Assembly: GCF_014284305.1 (NCBI RefSeq)
Contig: NZ_JACOFW010000022.1
Span: 1-64,000, forward strand
Length of the DNA: 64,000 nt
Origin: Affinundibacterium seohonense
GTDB taxonomy: Bacteria > Pseudomonadota > Gammaproteobacteria > Burkholderiales > Burkholderiaceae_D
Direction of reading: 5' to 3'
How positions within the stretch are numbered: the stretch's first letter is position 1; each line of letters begins with the position of its first letter. A program made the position numbers and the translations under genes. The notes beneath the pieces are model-generated. The model saw only the letters and a program-made list of their open reading frames with translations. It was not told the DNA's origin and made no database searches. Shown piece by piece: positions 7,180-16,483 of this stretch.

Positions 7180-9933
7180 ATGTCAAAACTTGTAAGCCCA
7201 TCTTTGGATACCTCCAGTTTTTCATTCTCTCGCCATGCCATTTCGCAAGCTGTTTTGCTGTTGATGGCGATCACGGCAGTCCCCGCTTTCGCACAAACGA
7301 GTAGTGACAGTAAACCGCTGGCGCGGGTGGAAATTACCGGTTCGGCGATTAAGCGTGTCGATAGTGAATCAGCCTTGCCGGTACAGTTGATTACCCGCGA
7401 AGATATTCAAAAATTAGGCGTGACAACTGCTGCCGAATTAATGGCGAAAGTGTCCGCAAATATTGGTGGTTTAACCGATGGCATCAGTATCAATGTCGGC
7501 GGTGATCAACGTGGTTTCAATTCGGTGAATTTACGTGGCTTGGGCACGTCATCGACCTTAGTGTTATTAAATGGTCGACGCATGGCAAACTTTGCTTCGC
7601 CAGGCGATGATGCTGGCGTTGACTTGAATAATATTCCTGCTGCGGCGATTGAGCGCGTCGAGATTTTGCTCGATGGCGCTTCCGCCTTATATGGCACCGA
7701 TGCGATTGGTGGTGTCATCAATTTTATTACCCGTAAAGATTATCAAGGTGTTGAGGCCAGTGCCTATGCCGGCAGAACACAAGAAGGTGGCGCCGAAAAA
7801 CGTAGTTTCACTTTGGCAGGTGGTATCGGTGATTTGAGTAAGGATGGTTACAATGTATTTGCCGTTTTTGATCAACAACATACGGGCAGCTTGTTTACCT
7901 CACAAAGAAAATTTATTCCTGAATTAAAAATTCCCGAGCGACTCGGACATTTGTTATCGGGCTATACCGATCCAGCGAATATTCGTTTAACTTCGAATCA
8001 GCTTGATTACTTGCAAGAGCAAGGCTTTAAAATCAACGGCAAACCAATTGAAAATCGTCTGATCAATTTCTCTATTCCCACCTGTAAACCCGCGGCAAAT
8101 CTGTATCTACCTGCGGGTACTGGCGGTGCCGATGCCTGTACGTATGACTACATGGGGGATACCGAGTTGTATCCTAAGTCGGATAAGTCGAGCTTACTAA
8201 GTCGTGCGGTATTCCAACTCAATCCTGAGCATCAATTGTATGCCGAGGCGACTTGGAGTAAAGCGAAGACCTATTACGTAGGATCGTCTGCGCGGGTCAC
8301 TGGTTATGTCGACTATCGACTGATACCGCAGTTAGCCAATACCAATTTACACACCTTGACCGACGATGAATATCCTGGTGAAGTGACCTTGCGCATGCGT
8401 CTGAAAGAAGCAGGTAATCGCACCAGCGAATTGACCAGTGAAGCACAGCGTTTTGTAGTCGGTTTAACAGGCACACTCGCAGGCTGGGATTACGATGTTG
8501 GTGTTAATCAAAGTCGCAATGTCGTACGCGATCGCGATACGCACGGCTATGTTTTATACAATGAACTGATGGATGGCATTGAAGACGGCTTGATCAATCC
8601 TTTTGGCCCGTCTAGTGCTGCAGGAATCAAATTACTCAATAGCCTGCAAGTGAATGATGAAGTCCGTTACGCGCGCGGCACGATGACTAGCGTGGACTTT
8701 AAAGCTGCGCGTCCTTTAATGCGTCTTGATGGCGGTGATTTATCGTTGGCGGTGGGGGCAGAGTGGCGTCGTGAGCGTAGTATCTTCACGCCCTCAGCCT
8801 TGTTAATGAGTGACAACATCAATAATGATTTTGCGCCCGAAGGCGGCACAGGCACTGCAGATTCCCGTACTGTCGAAGGCATCTATACGGAATTGTTGGC
8901 ACCGTTGAGCAAGCAATGGGAAGCGCAACTTTCTTTGCGCCATGATCGTTATCAAGGCGTCGGTGGCGCATCCAGCCCTAAAGTGGGTTTGCGTTACCAA
9001 CCTAGTCAAGAACTCTTATTCCGCGCCTCCGTTGGTCGTGGATTCCGTGCACCATCGATGTCCGATCTGTATCGACCAACCCAATACAGTTCAACGGCTA
9101 CGTTGCCTGATCCAGTTTATTGTAAGGACAACGATAATGATTTGTCGGTATGTGCAGATAGCTGGGATACACGCCGCTACAGCAATGCCAATCTTAAACC
9201 TGAGCGCAGTCAACAACATACGGTGGGAGTGATTTTTGAACCCGTGCGTGCCTGGACTTTTAGCCTTGATTATTGGAATATCAAACGCAGCAATTTGATC
9301 AGTGAAATTGGCGATGATGTGATTTTGGGCAATTTGGATAAGTACGGCGATCTCGTTCATCGCGATGAAGATAAGTATATCGATTACATAGAATTGCGCA
9401 AAGAAAATCGTGGCTCTCAAATCGCCTCTGGCCTCGATCTGGCAATCGAAATGCATGGCATTAACACGAGCTGGGGGAAAATCAGTGCCCGCATGTTAGG
9501 CACCTACATGCTCAACTCCAAATTGCAAACCAATCCGGGCGATCCTTATGTCAGTAACCTCGGCAAATTTGTCACCGAAGGTGTAGTGCAACGCTGGCGT
9601 CATCGTTTGTCCATGAGTTGGGAGCACGGTGCTCTGGGCTTGAATCTTGGGAATACTTATTTCTCTGGCTATCAAGATCAAAACTCAGCGATCAATATTG
9701 ACGATGGCAGCATTGTCGCGGCCAATCGGGTGAAAGCGTATTCTTTATGGGATTTGTCAGCATCGTATGCGCTGGGCAAAAATCTTAATCTGCGGGCTGG
9801 GATACAAAACTTGCTCAATACCACGCCGCCATTTTCTAATCAGGCTAATTTCTTTATCTCTGGCTATGACCCAAGCTACACCGATCCACGCGGCCGGTTT
9901 TTCTATGTGAGTGCGCAGTATTCTTTCAAATAG
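7180..9933 (+). CDS. TonB-dependent outer-membrane receptor
   Basis: A 917-residue receptor from the ATG at 7180; the upstream TTG is less likely. A signal peptide ends near AFAQ. A VEITGSAIKR motif of the kind common in proteobacterial peptide or carbohydrate receptors is followed by the plug domain (LNGRRM, VEILLDGASALYGTDAIGGVINFITR), then a beta-barrel ending in an aromatic C-terminus (FFYVSAQYSFK). It would import a large substrate across the outer membrane with TonB energy. The substrate cannot be read from sequence. There is no adjacent sigma/anti-sigma pair or degradative operon, so regulation and substrate are open. Confidence 0.9.
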   Translation: MSKLVSPSLDTSSFSFSRHAISQAVLLLMAITAVPAFAQTSSDSKPLARVEITGSAIKRVDSESALPVQLITREDIQKLGVTTAAELMAKVSANIGGLTDGISINVGGDQRGFNSVNLRGLGTSSTLVLLNGRRMANFASPGDDAGVDLNNIPAAAIERVEILLDGASALYGTDAIGGVINFITRKDYQGVEASAYAGRTQEGGAEKRSFTLAGGIGDLSKDGYNVFAVFDQQHTGSLFTSQRKFIPELKIPERLGHLLSGYTDPANIRLTSNQLDYLQEQGFKINGKPIENRLINFSIPTCKPAANLYLPAGTGGADACTYDYMGDTELYPKSDKSSLLSRAVFQLNPEHQLYAEATWSKAKTYYVGSSARVTGYVDYRLIPQLANTNLHTLTDDEYPGEVTLRMRLKEAGNRTSELTSEAQRFVVGLTGTLAGWDYDVGVNQSRNVVRDRDTHGYVLYNELMDGIEDGLINPFGPSSAAGIKLLNSLQVNDEVRYARGTMTSVDFKAARPLMRLDGGDLSLAVGAEWRRERSIFTPSALLMSDNINNDFAPEGGTGTADSRTVEGIYTELLAPLSKQWEAQLSLRHDRYQGVGGASSPKVGLRYQPSQELLFRASVGRGFRAPSMSDLYRPTQYSSTATLPDPVYCKDNDNDLSVCADSWDTRRYSNANLKPERSQQHTVGVIFEPVRAWTFSLDYWNIKRSNLISEIGDDVILGNLDKYGDLVHRDEDKYIDYIELRKENRGSQIASGLDLAIEMHGINTSWGKISARMLGTYMLNSKLQTNPGDPYVSNLGKFVTEGVVQRWRHRLSMSWEHGALGLNLGNTYFSGYQDQNSAINIDDGSIVAANRVKAYSLWDLSASYALGKNLNLRAGIQNLLNTTPPFSNQANFFISGYDPSYTDPRGRFFYVSAQYSFK

Positions 9934-10526
9934 ATTCAGTTAAGCTCAAAAAGTCAGTGCGTCATCCCTGCGTAGGCACATTGCTGTCTGGAGTAATTTT
10001 TTTTATAGCTTTGGCTAAATCTCCCTTCTCCCGCAAGCGGGAGAAGGGACTGGGATGAGGGCGCGTCAGATTGGATTAACGATATTTAGAAATCTAAACA
10101 ACGCTATCTCCTTGCCACGTAGTTGTATGAAATCTTACTGCAGCTTCTGAACCACACTCACCCTAACCCTCTCCCGCTCGCGGGAGAGGGAATATTTACG
10201 CCCACTACGTATCGTTCTTTTTCACGTCCATTCATGCAATGTCATCGTGTATGTCAAGCGCCATCAGCGCTACACGATTGTCCAAAATCTTATTCCGTAC
10301 AGCAGTGTGCGCAGGCAGGGATCCAGTGACGTTAGGCTTTTACACCGAGGGATTGACGCTATGGAGGACAAGGTTTAACCGAACATCATTCCCGCGGGTT
10401 TAATGCTCTTATCTTGTAATTCCTCAATAATCTTTCAATAATCAACTAATCGCCCACTGCAAGTCCGCAAGATTTGTCAAATCACTCCATGATATTGTTC
10501 TCGTCATTGATACAGACGGGGACGAT
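9934..10526. other. gene-free stretch holding REP-like repeats
   Basis: About 590 bases between the TonB receptor and the AraC regulator. It contains two REP-type palindromes in inverted orientation (10021-10048 and 10167-10190, listed separately). The remainder is without recognisable genes; a short ORF at 10123-10329 runs straight through a repeat and is not credible. Confidence 0.6.
10021..10190. repeat. BIME-like inverted pair of REP palindromes
   Basis: Two palindromes, CCCTTCTCCCGC/GCGGGAGAAGGG at 10023-10048 and CCCTCTCCCGC/GCGGGAGAGGG at 10167-10190. The first is followed by GGGATGAGGG and the second preceded by CACCCTAACC, so the units face each other in opposite orientation. A third copy lies at 27521-27546. 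Dispersed repeats with this core are common between genes in many proteobacteria. Confidence 0.85.
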
Positions 10527-11408
10527 ATGAATCAAGAACTCACTTCCATCAGCGCCCATCGCGCTAGTTATGAACGGCGTTTTCAGCGTGTGATTGATTA
10601 CGTGCATGAAAACCTTGAACGCGATTTAGATCTTAATGTGTTGGCTGACATTGCCTGTATGTCGCCATATCACTGGCATCGAATTTATCAGGCTTTTTGT
10701 GGTGAGAGTTTAGCCGGCACCGTGAAACGCTTACGCTTGCAACGTGCCGCTGGCTTGTTAGCAAAAACGGAGCAAAGCATAGAACAGATTGCCCAGGCTT
10801 GTGCTTATCCGAATGTGCAATCTTTTACTCGTATTTTTTCCAGTGTATATGGCATGCCGCCAGCGAGGTATCGCAAAGAGGGGAGTCATACACAGTTTTA
10901 TTCACCACAGCACTTGAGGAGCGACACGATGTTTACTGTAGAGATTAAAGAGGTACCAGCGATGTGTTTATTGGCGCTGCCACATCACGGCGATTATATG
11001 GGGATAGGTCAGGCGTTTGATCAATTGCAAGGACTTGCTGCTAGTCGACAATTGTTTGGTCCGCACAGCCGATCCATCGGCATTTATCTCGATGATCCAT
11101 CTCTAGTGGAGGAGGCTAAATTGCGTTCTTGGGCTTGTCTGACGGTCAGTCCCGAGCAGCAGGCAAATCAAGCGCAATCACCCTTGCAAGCTTATGATAT
11201 TGCTGCCGCCACCTGTGCGGTGCTGCATTATCAGGGACCATATTCTGACATGCATGCGGCGTATGAATGGTTATTTGGTGTTTGGCTGCCAGCGTCGGGG
11301 TATGAGGCGGCGGATGTGGCAGTGTATGAAGAGTACCTCAATGATCCGCGTGAGACCGCGCCTTTGGATTTGCGCACGGATATCTATTTGGCTTTGCGGA
11401 CTAATTAG
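10527..11408 (+). CDS. AraC-family regulator with GyrI-like ligand domain (Rob-type)
   Basis: A 293-residue regulator. Residues about 15-118 form the two helix-turn-helix motifs of AraC/XylS proteins (LADIACMSPYHWHRIYQAFCGES, then IEQIAQACAYPNVQSFTRIFSSVYGMPPARYR). Residues about 135-290 form a GyrI-like/SOUL-like effector domain opening with VEIKEVPAMCLLALPHHGDY. This architecture resembles E. coli Rob, which controls genes for small hydrophobic compounds, although here the ligand is unknown. The gene stands alone between repeats and a terminator, so its target genes are not obvious from context. Confidence 0.9.
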   Translation: MNQELTSISAHRASYERRFQRVIDYVHENLERDLDLNVLADIACMSPYHWHRIYQAFCGESLAGTVKRLRLQRAAGLLAKTEQSIEQIAQACAYPNVQSFTRIFSSVYGMPPARYRKEGSHTQFYSPQHLRSDTMFTVEIKEVPAMCLLALPHHGDYMGIGQAFDQLQGLAASRQLFGPHSRSIGIYLDDPSLVEEAKLRSWACLTVSPEQQANQAQSPLQAYDIAAATCAVLHYQGPYSDMHAAYEWLFGVWLPASGYEAADVAVYEEYLNDPRETAPLDLRTDIYLALRTN

Positions 11409-11444
11409 GTTGTAGCGGAGTTTGGCGGGAAAAGAGGGCGAAAA

Positions 11445-11475
11445 AAAAGCGTAGATCAAAATAATCTACGCTTTT
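11445..11475. terminator. bidirectional rho-independent terminator
   Basis: A 12-bp perfect stem AAAAGCGTAGAT/ATCTACGCTTTT with a 7-base loop, A-rich on one side and T-rich on the other. It sits between the convergent AraC gene and the pilin gene. Confidence 0.85.
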
Positions 11476-11496
11476 GTTGATGAGACTACACAAGCA

Positions 11497-11958
11497 TTAA
11501 CATCCGCCTGTCGTTGCCGTAATATCCGGCGCTGCACCAGCTGATGCTGCTTGGGTATACACGACGGAGCACGTCCCCGCCGTATGTACGGTAGCACCAG
11601 CGCTTTTTGGTGATATTTTGACCGTAGTGGCTGTGGCGGTAATGTCATAATCAGCGACGGTAATACCAGCACCAGTCGCGATGGTGGCGGCACTTGGATA
11701 TTCATTGACAACCGCCACTGCGAAGCCTTCCATGTCCACGGTGGTTGGTGAATTTCTCACCAAAAATGCACCGTGTACCATGGCGGAAGTCGCTGCCAAT
11801 GAGCCACGTGCAGCATTCACGCTAGCGATACGGGCGTCACCACCGAGATCGGCAAAGCGCGGTAATGCCGTCGCTGCCAAAATTCCCAAAATCACGATCA
11901 CGACGATCAATTCGATCAAGGTAAAGCCGGCTTGTTTTTGTGTTGAATAAGTTTGCAT
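11497..11958 (-). CDS. type IV pilin / pseudopilin-like protein
   Basis: A 153-residue prepilin from the ATG at 11958, which has GGAGAAC just upstream; the earlier in-frame ATG adds six residues without a ribosome-binding site. The leader KQAG is followed by FTLIELIVVIVILGILAATALPR, with prepilin peptidase cleavage predicted between Gly11 and Phe12 and the conserved Glu5 of the mature protein. The rest is a small Thr/Ala-rich globular domain with two Cys (in GTCSVVY and at the very C-terminus) that could form the disulfide loop of type IVa pilins. No assembly genes adjoin it. It could be a major or minor pilin. Confidence 0.85.
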   Translation of the reverse strand: MQTYSTQKQAGFTLIELIVVIVILGILAATALPRFADLGGDARIASVNAARGSLAATSAMVHGAFLVRNSPTTVDMEGFAVAVVNEYPSAATIATGAGITVADYDITATATTVKISPKSAGATVHTAGTCSVVYTQAASAGAAPDITATTGGC

Positions 11959-12214
11959 AGCGTTCTCCAAATTCATGAGCGAATACCACTAATCCGCTGC
12001 TTGATTTTACGTCAGATAATAGACCAAATGTTTCAGGAATCACCCGGTCAGCTTAACAGGGTTTGTCGTAGATCAGGCGGTGTGGTCGCATTGCTCTACA
12101 GCATTATCTGCATTATCAGCCTATTTCCCCACAAAACTCAACATAATCTCTATGCTTGTATCTAAATTGCCATGTGAAATCGACACGCCGCTTGGAGAAA
12201 AACAAGTGCCTAAA

Positions 12215-14278
12215 CTACTGGCTACTGGGTAATTGCCGGGCGAGAGCGAATCCGCGGACTTGGTGCATCTTCGCCACGCCGCTTTGCGTCCGTTCTGGAG
12301 TAATAATTCTAACTGTTGGAATTTGAGGCTGGCTTGTATTTTCTATGGTGAAAGCGGCAACGGCATCGGTCAACTTTGCCGCTTGCATCCGCATACTCTC
12401 GGCTGCTGCTGCAGCGTGTTCCACTAATGCCGCGTTCTGTTGTGTAATGTGATCCAGTTGGCCCAAGGTTGCATTGACCATTTGGATACCATCACCTTGC
12501 TCTAAGCTGGCATCGGTAATCGCTTGCATATTGTTGTTGAGAGCAAAGATAGAGTCGACGATTTGCTGCATCGTATTGCCTGCCTGTTGCGCTTGACGAT
12601 GACCTGCTTCGACTTGATTGACCGAATTATTGATCAGAGTTTTGATTTCTTTGGCGGCATTGGCGGAACGTTGAGCCAGATTGCGTACTTCAGTCGCCAC
12701 CACCGCAAAGCCACGTCCTTGCGCGCCAGCGCGGGCTGCTTCTACCGCCGCATTGAGTGCCAGAATATTGGTCTGGAAGGCGATACTATCAATCACGGCA
12801 ATGATGTCATTAATCTGCTTGGACGATTGCTGTATCGCCTCCATCATGACCGTCATTTGGGCGACTGCCGCACCACCTTGTTTTGCAATCATGGTGGCAT
12901 TATTCGCCATCACATTGGCTTGTTGTGCACTTTGGCCATTTTGTTTGACGGTGACGGTGAGTTCCTCCATGGAGGTGGCGGTTTCTTCCAACGAACTCGC
13001 TTGTTGTTCCGTGCGTGACGAGAGATCCGCATTGCCGCTGGCAATGTCATGCGAAGAGCTGGCGATCTGCTCGGTACTGTGGCGAATATTTTGTACCAAG
13101 CCGATTAAGACTTGGCGCATGGCTTCAAATTCATGCAACACTTGGGCAACTTCATCTTTGCCTTGGGATTGCGTGGCGATGCTTAAATTGCCATCACTGA
13201 CGCGATGCATCGCTTGCGTCAACAACGTCAGCTCGCGGGCAAAGGCTAGGTAAAAACCGGCTAACAAATACGCCGCGATGAATATCACAGCGGCGATGGC
13301 GAGAATCATGGCATTGCGATTCCACACATGATTCTCGATGCGGTGATTCAACGTCGTCTCAATAAGATCAGCCAAATTCGTACTCAGGCCATACCAGCCA
13401 TCGAGTGCCTGCTGGCCAGCCTTAAGATACTCTGTGCCACTGGTTTGATTGAGTGTATTTAAGATTTCACTTTTAGTCCGCTCTAAAAAAGCCAAGTGGT
13501 CATCGATGACGTTTTGTTGTCGTTGCCCAAGAGTTTTTAATGCAGGATACGCTCGTACTACCGCGTCTAATTGCGCCTGCACCTTAGGCAAGTCACGTTG
13601 ACTGAGCATGACATTGGCGTTGATTAATACATCTTCATTGGCTTCCATCAAACCGGTATCAATATAAGGCGCACCACGCGCCGCGGTATCTGCTAGTACA
13701 TTGGTCAATTCAGGTAAGGACTTGGCGTATAGGCCAATCAGATAATAGGTGTCGACTTGCGGATCTAAACTCAGTTTGCTTTGATCGGCTATCGCGATAG
13801 CCAATTTTTGAAATTGCTGTAGTAATAATGTATGCGCCACATAGCTGTCTTTGGCCTTGCTTTGTTCTAAAGGCTCCTTGATTTGAGCCCATATGGCTTG
13901 GGTTTGTTTAAAATCCTCGGCCATTGTTAGTTCAGCTTGTTGCTGTTGCAATGACTGTAATTGTAAAAATTCTTGGTCGATCGTTCCCGTTAACTCGCTA
14001 GCGGCTTGCTTCGCATTAGTATTGCCAGCCAAGGCTAAATGGCGTAAGGCGCGGTGTTGTTGCAGATGTAAATTCAGCGTCTGCAGTTGGCGCAAATGTT
14101 GCAGTCCAAGCTGTTCTGTTTTGCTGAGATCGATGGCCTTATTTAGTTCCTGCACAAACAAGCCAGACACCAGCACCGCAGGTATCGCAAACAGACAGGC
14201 TACTATGAGAAATTTAGGCAATAAGCGCAATTGACGCATCAAGGCAATCGCAGGAGACAAAAAAAATGGCATACGCAC
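12215..14278 (-). CDS. methyl-accepting chemotaxis protein
   Basis: A 687-residue membrane chemoreceptor. TM1 is at about residues 22-42, followed by a large periplasmic sensor region of about 280 residues (helical, Gln/Leu-rich, resembling nitrate/nitrite-sensor or four-helix types), TM2 at about 325-347, HAMP, and the cytoplasmic signalling hairpin. The tip contains IDSIAFQTNILALNAAVEAA and RGFAVVATEVRNLAQRSA, the most conserved chemotaxis segment, where CheA and CheW bind. A SSLEETATSMEELT methylation-like helix precedes it. The ligand is unknown. No che genes are nearby. Confidence 0.93.
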   Translation of the reverse strand: MRMPFFLSPAIALMRQLRLLPKFLIVACLFAIPAVLVSGLFVQELNKAIDLSKTEQLGLQHLRQLQTLNLHLQQHRALRHLALAGNTNAKQAASELTGTIDQEFLQLQSLQQQQAELTMAEDFKQTQAIWAQIKEPLEQSKAKDSYVAHTLLLQQFQKLAIAIADQSKLSLDPQVDTYYLIGLYAKSLPELTNVLADTAARGAPYIDTGLMEANEDVLINANVMLSQRDLPKVQAQLDAVVRAYPALKTLGQRQQNVIDDHLAFLERTKSEILNTLNQTSGTEYLKAGQQALDGWYGLSTNLADLIETTLNHRIENHVWNRNAMILAIAAVIFIAAYLLAGFYLAFARELTLLTQAMHRVSDGNLSIATQSQGKDEVAQVLHEFEAMRQVLIGLVQNIRHSTEQIASSSHDIASGNADLSSRTEQQASSLEETATSMEELTVTVKQNGQSAQQANVMANNATMIAKQGGAAVAQMTVMMEAIQQSSKQINDIIAVIDSIAFQTNILALNAAVEAARAGAQGRGFAVVATEVRNLAQRSANAAKEIKTLINNSVNQVEAGHRQAQQAGNTMQQIVDSIFALNNNMQAITDASLEQGDGIQMVNATLGQLDHITQQNAALVEHAAAAAESMRMQAAKLTDAVAAFTIENTSQPQIPTVRIITPERTQSGVAKMHQVRGFALARQLPSSQ

Positions 14279-14385
14279 TCCGCAGATAAAGTTGGCTATA
14301 GGAAATAAAACCGTAACCCGACTGTACGTATTGTTTGTGACTTCCTAATGACAGTTAGCTGTTGTGCTAGACATAAGTTTGCTTG

Positions 14386-14844
14386 CTATTCCAGATGACA
14401 AGCGACGACACTCGCCCCCATCAAATCCGCTTGCAAATGCAGTGTCTGTAAGATTTTTTGGCGACTGGCGGCATCGCGCGGAAGCGCTAGCTTTAGATGC
14501 AAATAGGGGAAATCTTGTGTTTCAGCAGGCGGCGTTTGCGCAGTGTGGGGTTTGACTTCTGTATGAATAGGCGCTTCTAATAAGCCCTGTTTTTGCATCT
14601 CTGCGATTACCGCGGCAAATGGTATCGTGATGCAATCGTGCGGCTCCAGCCAACGCTTTGCGCCATTACTGATAGCGACAATGCCGCCAGTTAACTCGAC
14701 TGCGCTTTCAGAGATTTTCTCATAGTGAAACGCTTCCCAATCCGCCAAACCACGCTGGCGCTTCGCAATCTCGGCCATGATTTGCGCGACTTGACCACCG
14801 TGCGCCACCATACCCACTGGTAGCATTTCTGAAAAATCGATCAT
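14386..14844 (-). CDS. hypothetical cytoplasmic protein
   Basis: A 152-residue protein from the ATG at 14844, which follows AGGAGAG; the longer reading from 14889 has no ribosome-binding site. I recognise no family. It begins MIDFSEMLPVGMVAHGGQVAQIM, has a central acidic-hydrophobic region and a Pro/Thr-rich linker (TPPAETQD), and ends in a segment rich in Leu and Ala. No signal peptide, membrane segment or catalytic motif is visible. It stands between the chemoreceptor and the parvulin gene, on the strand opposite the latter. Coding potential is supported by its length and a good start. Confidence 0.5.
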   Translation of the reverse strand: MIDFSEMLPVGMVAHGGQVAQIMAEIAKRQRGLADWEAFHYEKISESAVELTGGIVAISNGAKRWLEPHDCITIPFAAVIAEMQKQGLLEAPIHTEVKPHTAQTPPAETQDFPYLHLKLALPRDAASRQKILQTLHLQADLMGASVVACHLE

Positions 14845-15073
14845 TATCTTTTCTCTCCTGAGCGTCATTGGTAGACAGTAGCGGATCATACAAATTTTTC
14901 TTCAGATAAATATTTACCTAAAAAAATCCGTTGATTCACTAGAAACTGTGCGAATTTTAAGTGCAATCGCGAAATCACAGGTAAAATTCGCAGTTGCTTT
15001 TTATTGCTTCACTCAATCCACAGCGGCATTCACCGCTTTATCAAAATATAGAAAATCATAAAGGAAGACCAAG

Positions 15074-16000
15074 ATGTTGATTAAATCTAGTTTCATGATC
15101 GGTAGCGCCATGGCAGTGTTGGCATTGACAGCATGCTCCAAACCAGCTGACAAGCCAGCGGATGCAGCACAAAGTGTCATCGCCGCTACAGTCAATGGCA
15201 AACCTATCAGCAAAAAGCAAGTTGACATGATCATGAAACAGCAAGCCGCACAAGGCATGCCAGACAACCCAGAAATGCGCAAAATGGTGATCGACAATTT
15301 GGCAATGGCCTCATTAGTCGCACAAGAAGCGGTTAAAAAAGGTTTGGACAAATCTGGCGACGTTGCTGATCAATTAGAAATGATGAAAACCAATGTATTG
15401 GCACAAGGTTTCGTTGATGACTACTTAAAAAATAACGCGGTAACAGATGCTGACTACGCAGCTGAATACGCAAAAGTTAAAGAAGCGACATCCGGCAATG
15501 AATTCTCTGCTCGCCATATCTTGGTAGAAAAAGAAGCCGATGCGAAAGCCATCATCGCTAAACTCCAAAAAGACGTGAAGCAATTCGCAGCGTTGGCAAA
15601 AGCCCAATCGAAAGATCCAGGTTCAAAAGACAAAGGCGGCGAATTAGGCTGGTTTGACCCACGTGGCATGGTGCCAGAATTCGGCGCAGCAGTAGCCAAA
15701 TTAGAAAAAGGTAAATTCACAGAAGAACCAGTGAAATCCCAATACGGCTATCACGTCATCGTATTAGATGACAGCCGTGCGAAAGAAGCCCCAACTTTAG
15801 AACAAGTTAAACCACGTTTGACACAACAAATCCAACAGCAAAACCTGAAGAAATTCTTGGACGGCCTGAAAGAAAAAGCCAAGATCGACATCATCGGCGA
15901 AAAAGCAGCTTCAGCCTCCGCGTCAGCAGCAGCTACGACAGCACCAGCGTCTGCAGCAGCTGAACCAGCAGCGGCACCAGCAGCTAGCGACAAGAAATAA
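15074..16000 (+). CDS. parvulin-type peptidyl-prolyl isomerase lipoprotein
   Basis: A 308-residue lipoprotein: LALTAC lipobox with Cys21. An N-terminal SurA/PpiC-like chaperone region follows (VNGKPISKKQVDMIM), then a rotamase domain at about residues 140-240 (ARHILVEKEADAKAI, DPGSKDKGGELGWFDPRGMVPEF, QYGYHVIVLDD), the classical parvulin signature. It would fold exported proteins in the periplasm while anchored to a membrane. The tail is a low-complexity Ala/Ser/Pro stretch of about 30 residues. RBS AAGGAAGACC precedes the ATG, and a strong terminator follows, so it is monocistronic. Resembles PrsA/PpiC-type foldases. Confidence 0.92.
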   Translation: MLIKSSFMIGSAMAVLALTACSKPADKPADAAQSVIAATVNGKPISKKQVDMIMKQQAAQGMPDNPEMRKMVIDNLAMASLVAQEAVKKGLDKSGDVADQLEMMKTNVLAQGFVDDYLKNNAVTDADYAAEYAKVKEATSGNEFSARHILVEKEADAKAIIAKLQKDVKQFAALAKAQSKDPGSKDKGGELGWFDPRGMVPEFGAAVAKLEKGKFTEEPVKSQYGYHVIVLDDSRAKEAPTLEQVKPRLTQQIQQQNLKKFLDGLKEKAKIDIIGEKAASASASAAATTAPASAAAEPAAAPAASDKK

Positions 16001-16018
16001 TTCGTCTCTGCGTTTGTG

Positions 16019-16049
16019 AAAAAACCGCCTTTTTTAGGGCGGTTTTTTT
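16019..16049 (+). terminator. rho-independent terminator of the parvulin gene
   Basis: AAAAAACCGCC and GGCGGTTTTTT form a long stem around a T-rich loop, with a T run, 19 bases after the stop codon. Confidence 0.9.
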
Positions 16050-16483
16050 ATGGGTGTTATCTGAATATTTTCGTTCGAGATAGTGCATTTACACAAAACA
16101 AAATTGCGGCAAAATAGATGAAGCGTGGTTCCTGCGAAGGCAGAAGTTCAGGGTTTTTGGCCAATCGATAACGGTATTTAATTTTGCTAAATTATTGAAG
16201 AGTTCGATGGTCTTCTTGTGCGGGCAAACACTACAGCGCTAAGTTTAAACCCATCGAATTCGATGGGTTTAAATGCTTCGGATATTTAGTCAGTTATACA
16301 AGCTAAACTAAGTAACCTTGTAAATAGATCGCACATCTCGATTAATGAAAGTGCTAAGTAGAAAATAACCGTCGATACAATCGAGACAAAAAAGCACAAT
16401 AACAATGCCAGTTATCGTGCGAGATTAAAGTCACGTTTATGGATTAGTACCAATTCTGTCACTCCAAGTATTAGACTCTTGAG
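16050..16483. other. gene-free stretch with palindrome, downstream of the NACHT gene
   Basis: About 430 bases containing a perfect 30-base palindrome (16244-16273) but no credible gene. Lies between the convergent ends of the parvulin gene and the NACHT gene. Confidence 0.55.
16244..16273. repeat. perfect 30-base palindrome, right flank of the NACHT gene
   Basis: TTTAAACCCATCGAA followed by its exact reverse complement. The core AAACCC-TCGA..TCGA-GGGTTT recurs at 21030-21053 on the other side of the NACHT gene. It could be a terminator for the NACHT gene on the minus strand, or a boundary sequence of a cassette. Confidence 0.7.

Noticed and set aside
10123..10329. 68-residue ORF
   Set aside because: It reads through a REP palindrome (HTHPNPLPLAGEG is the usual product of such repeats) and has no start signal.
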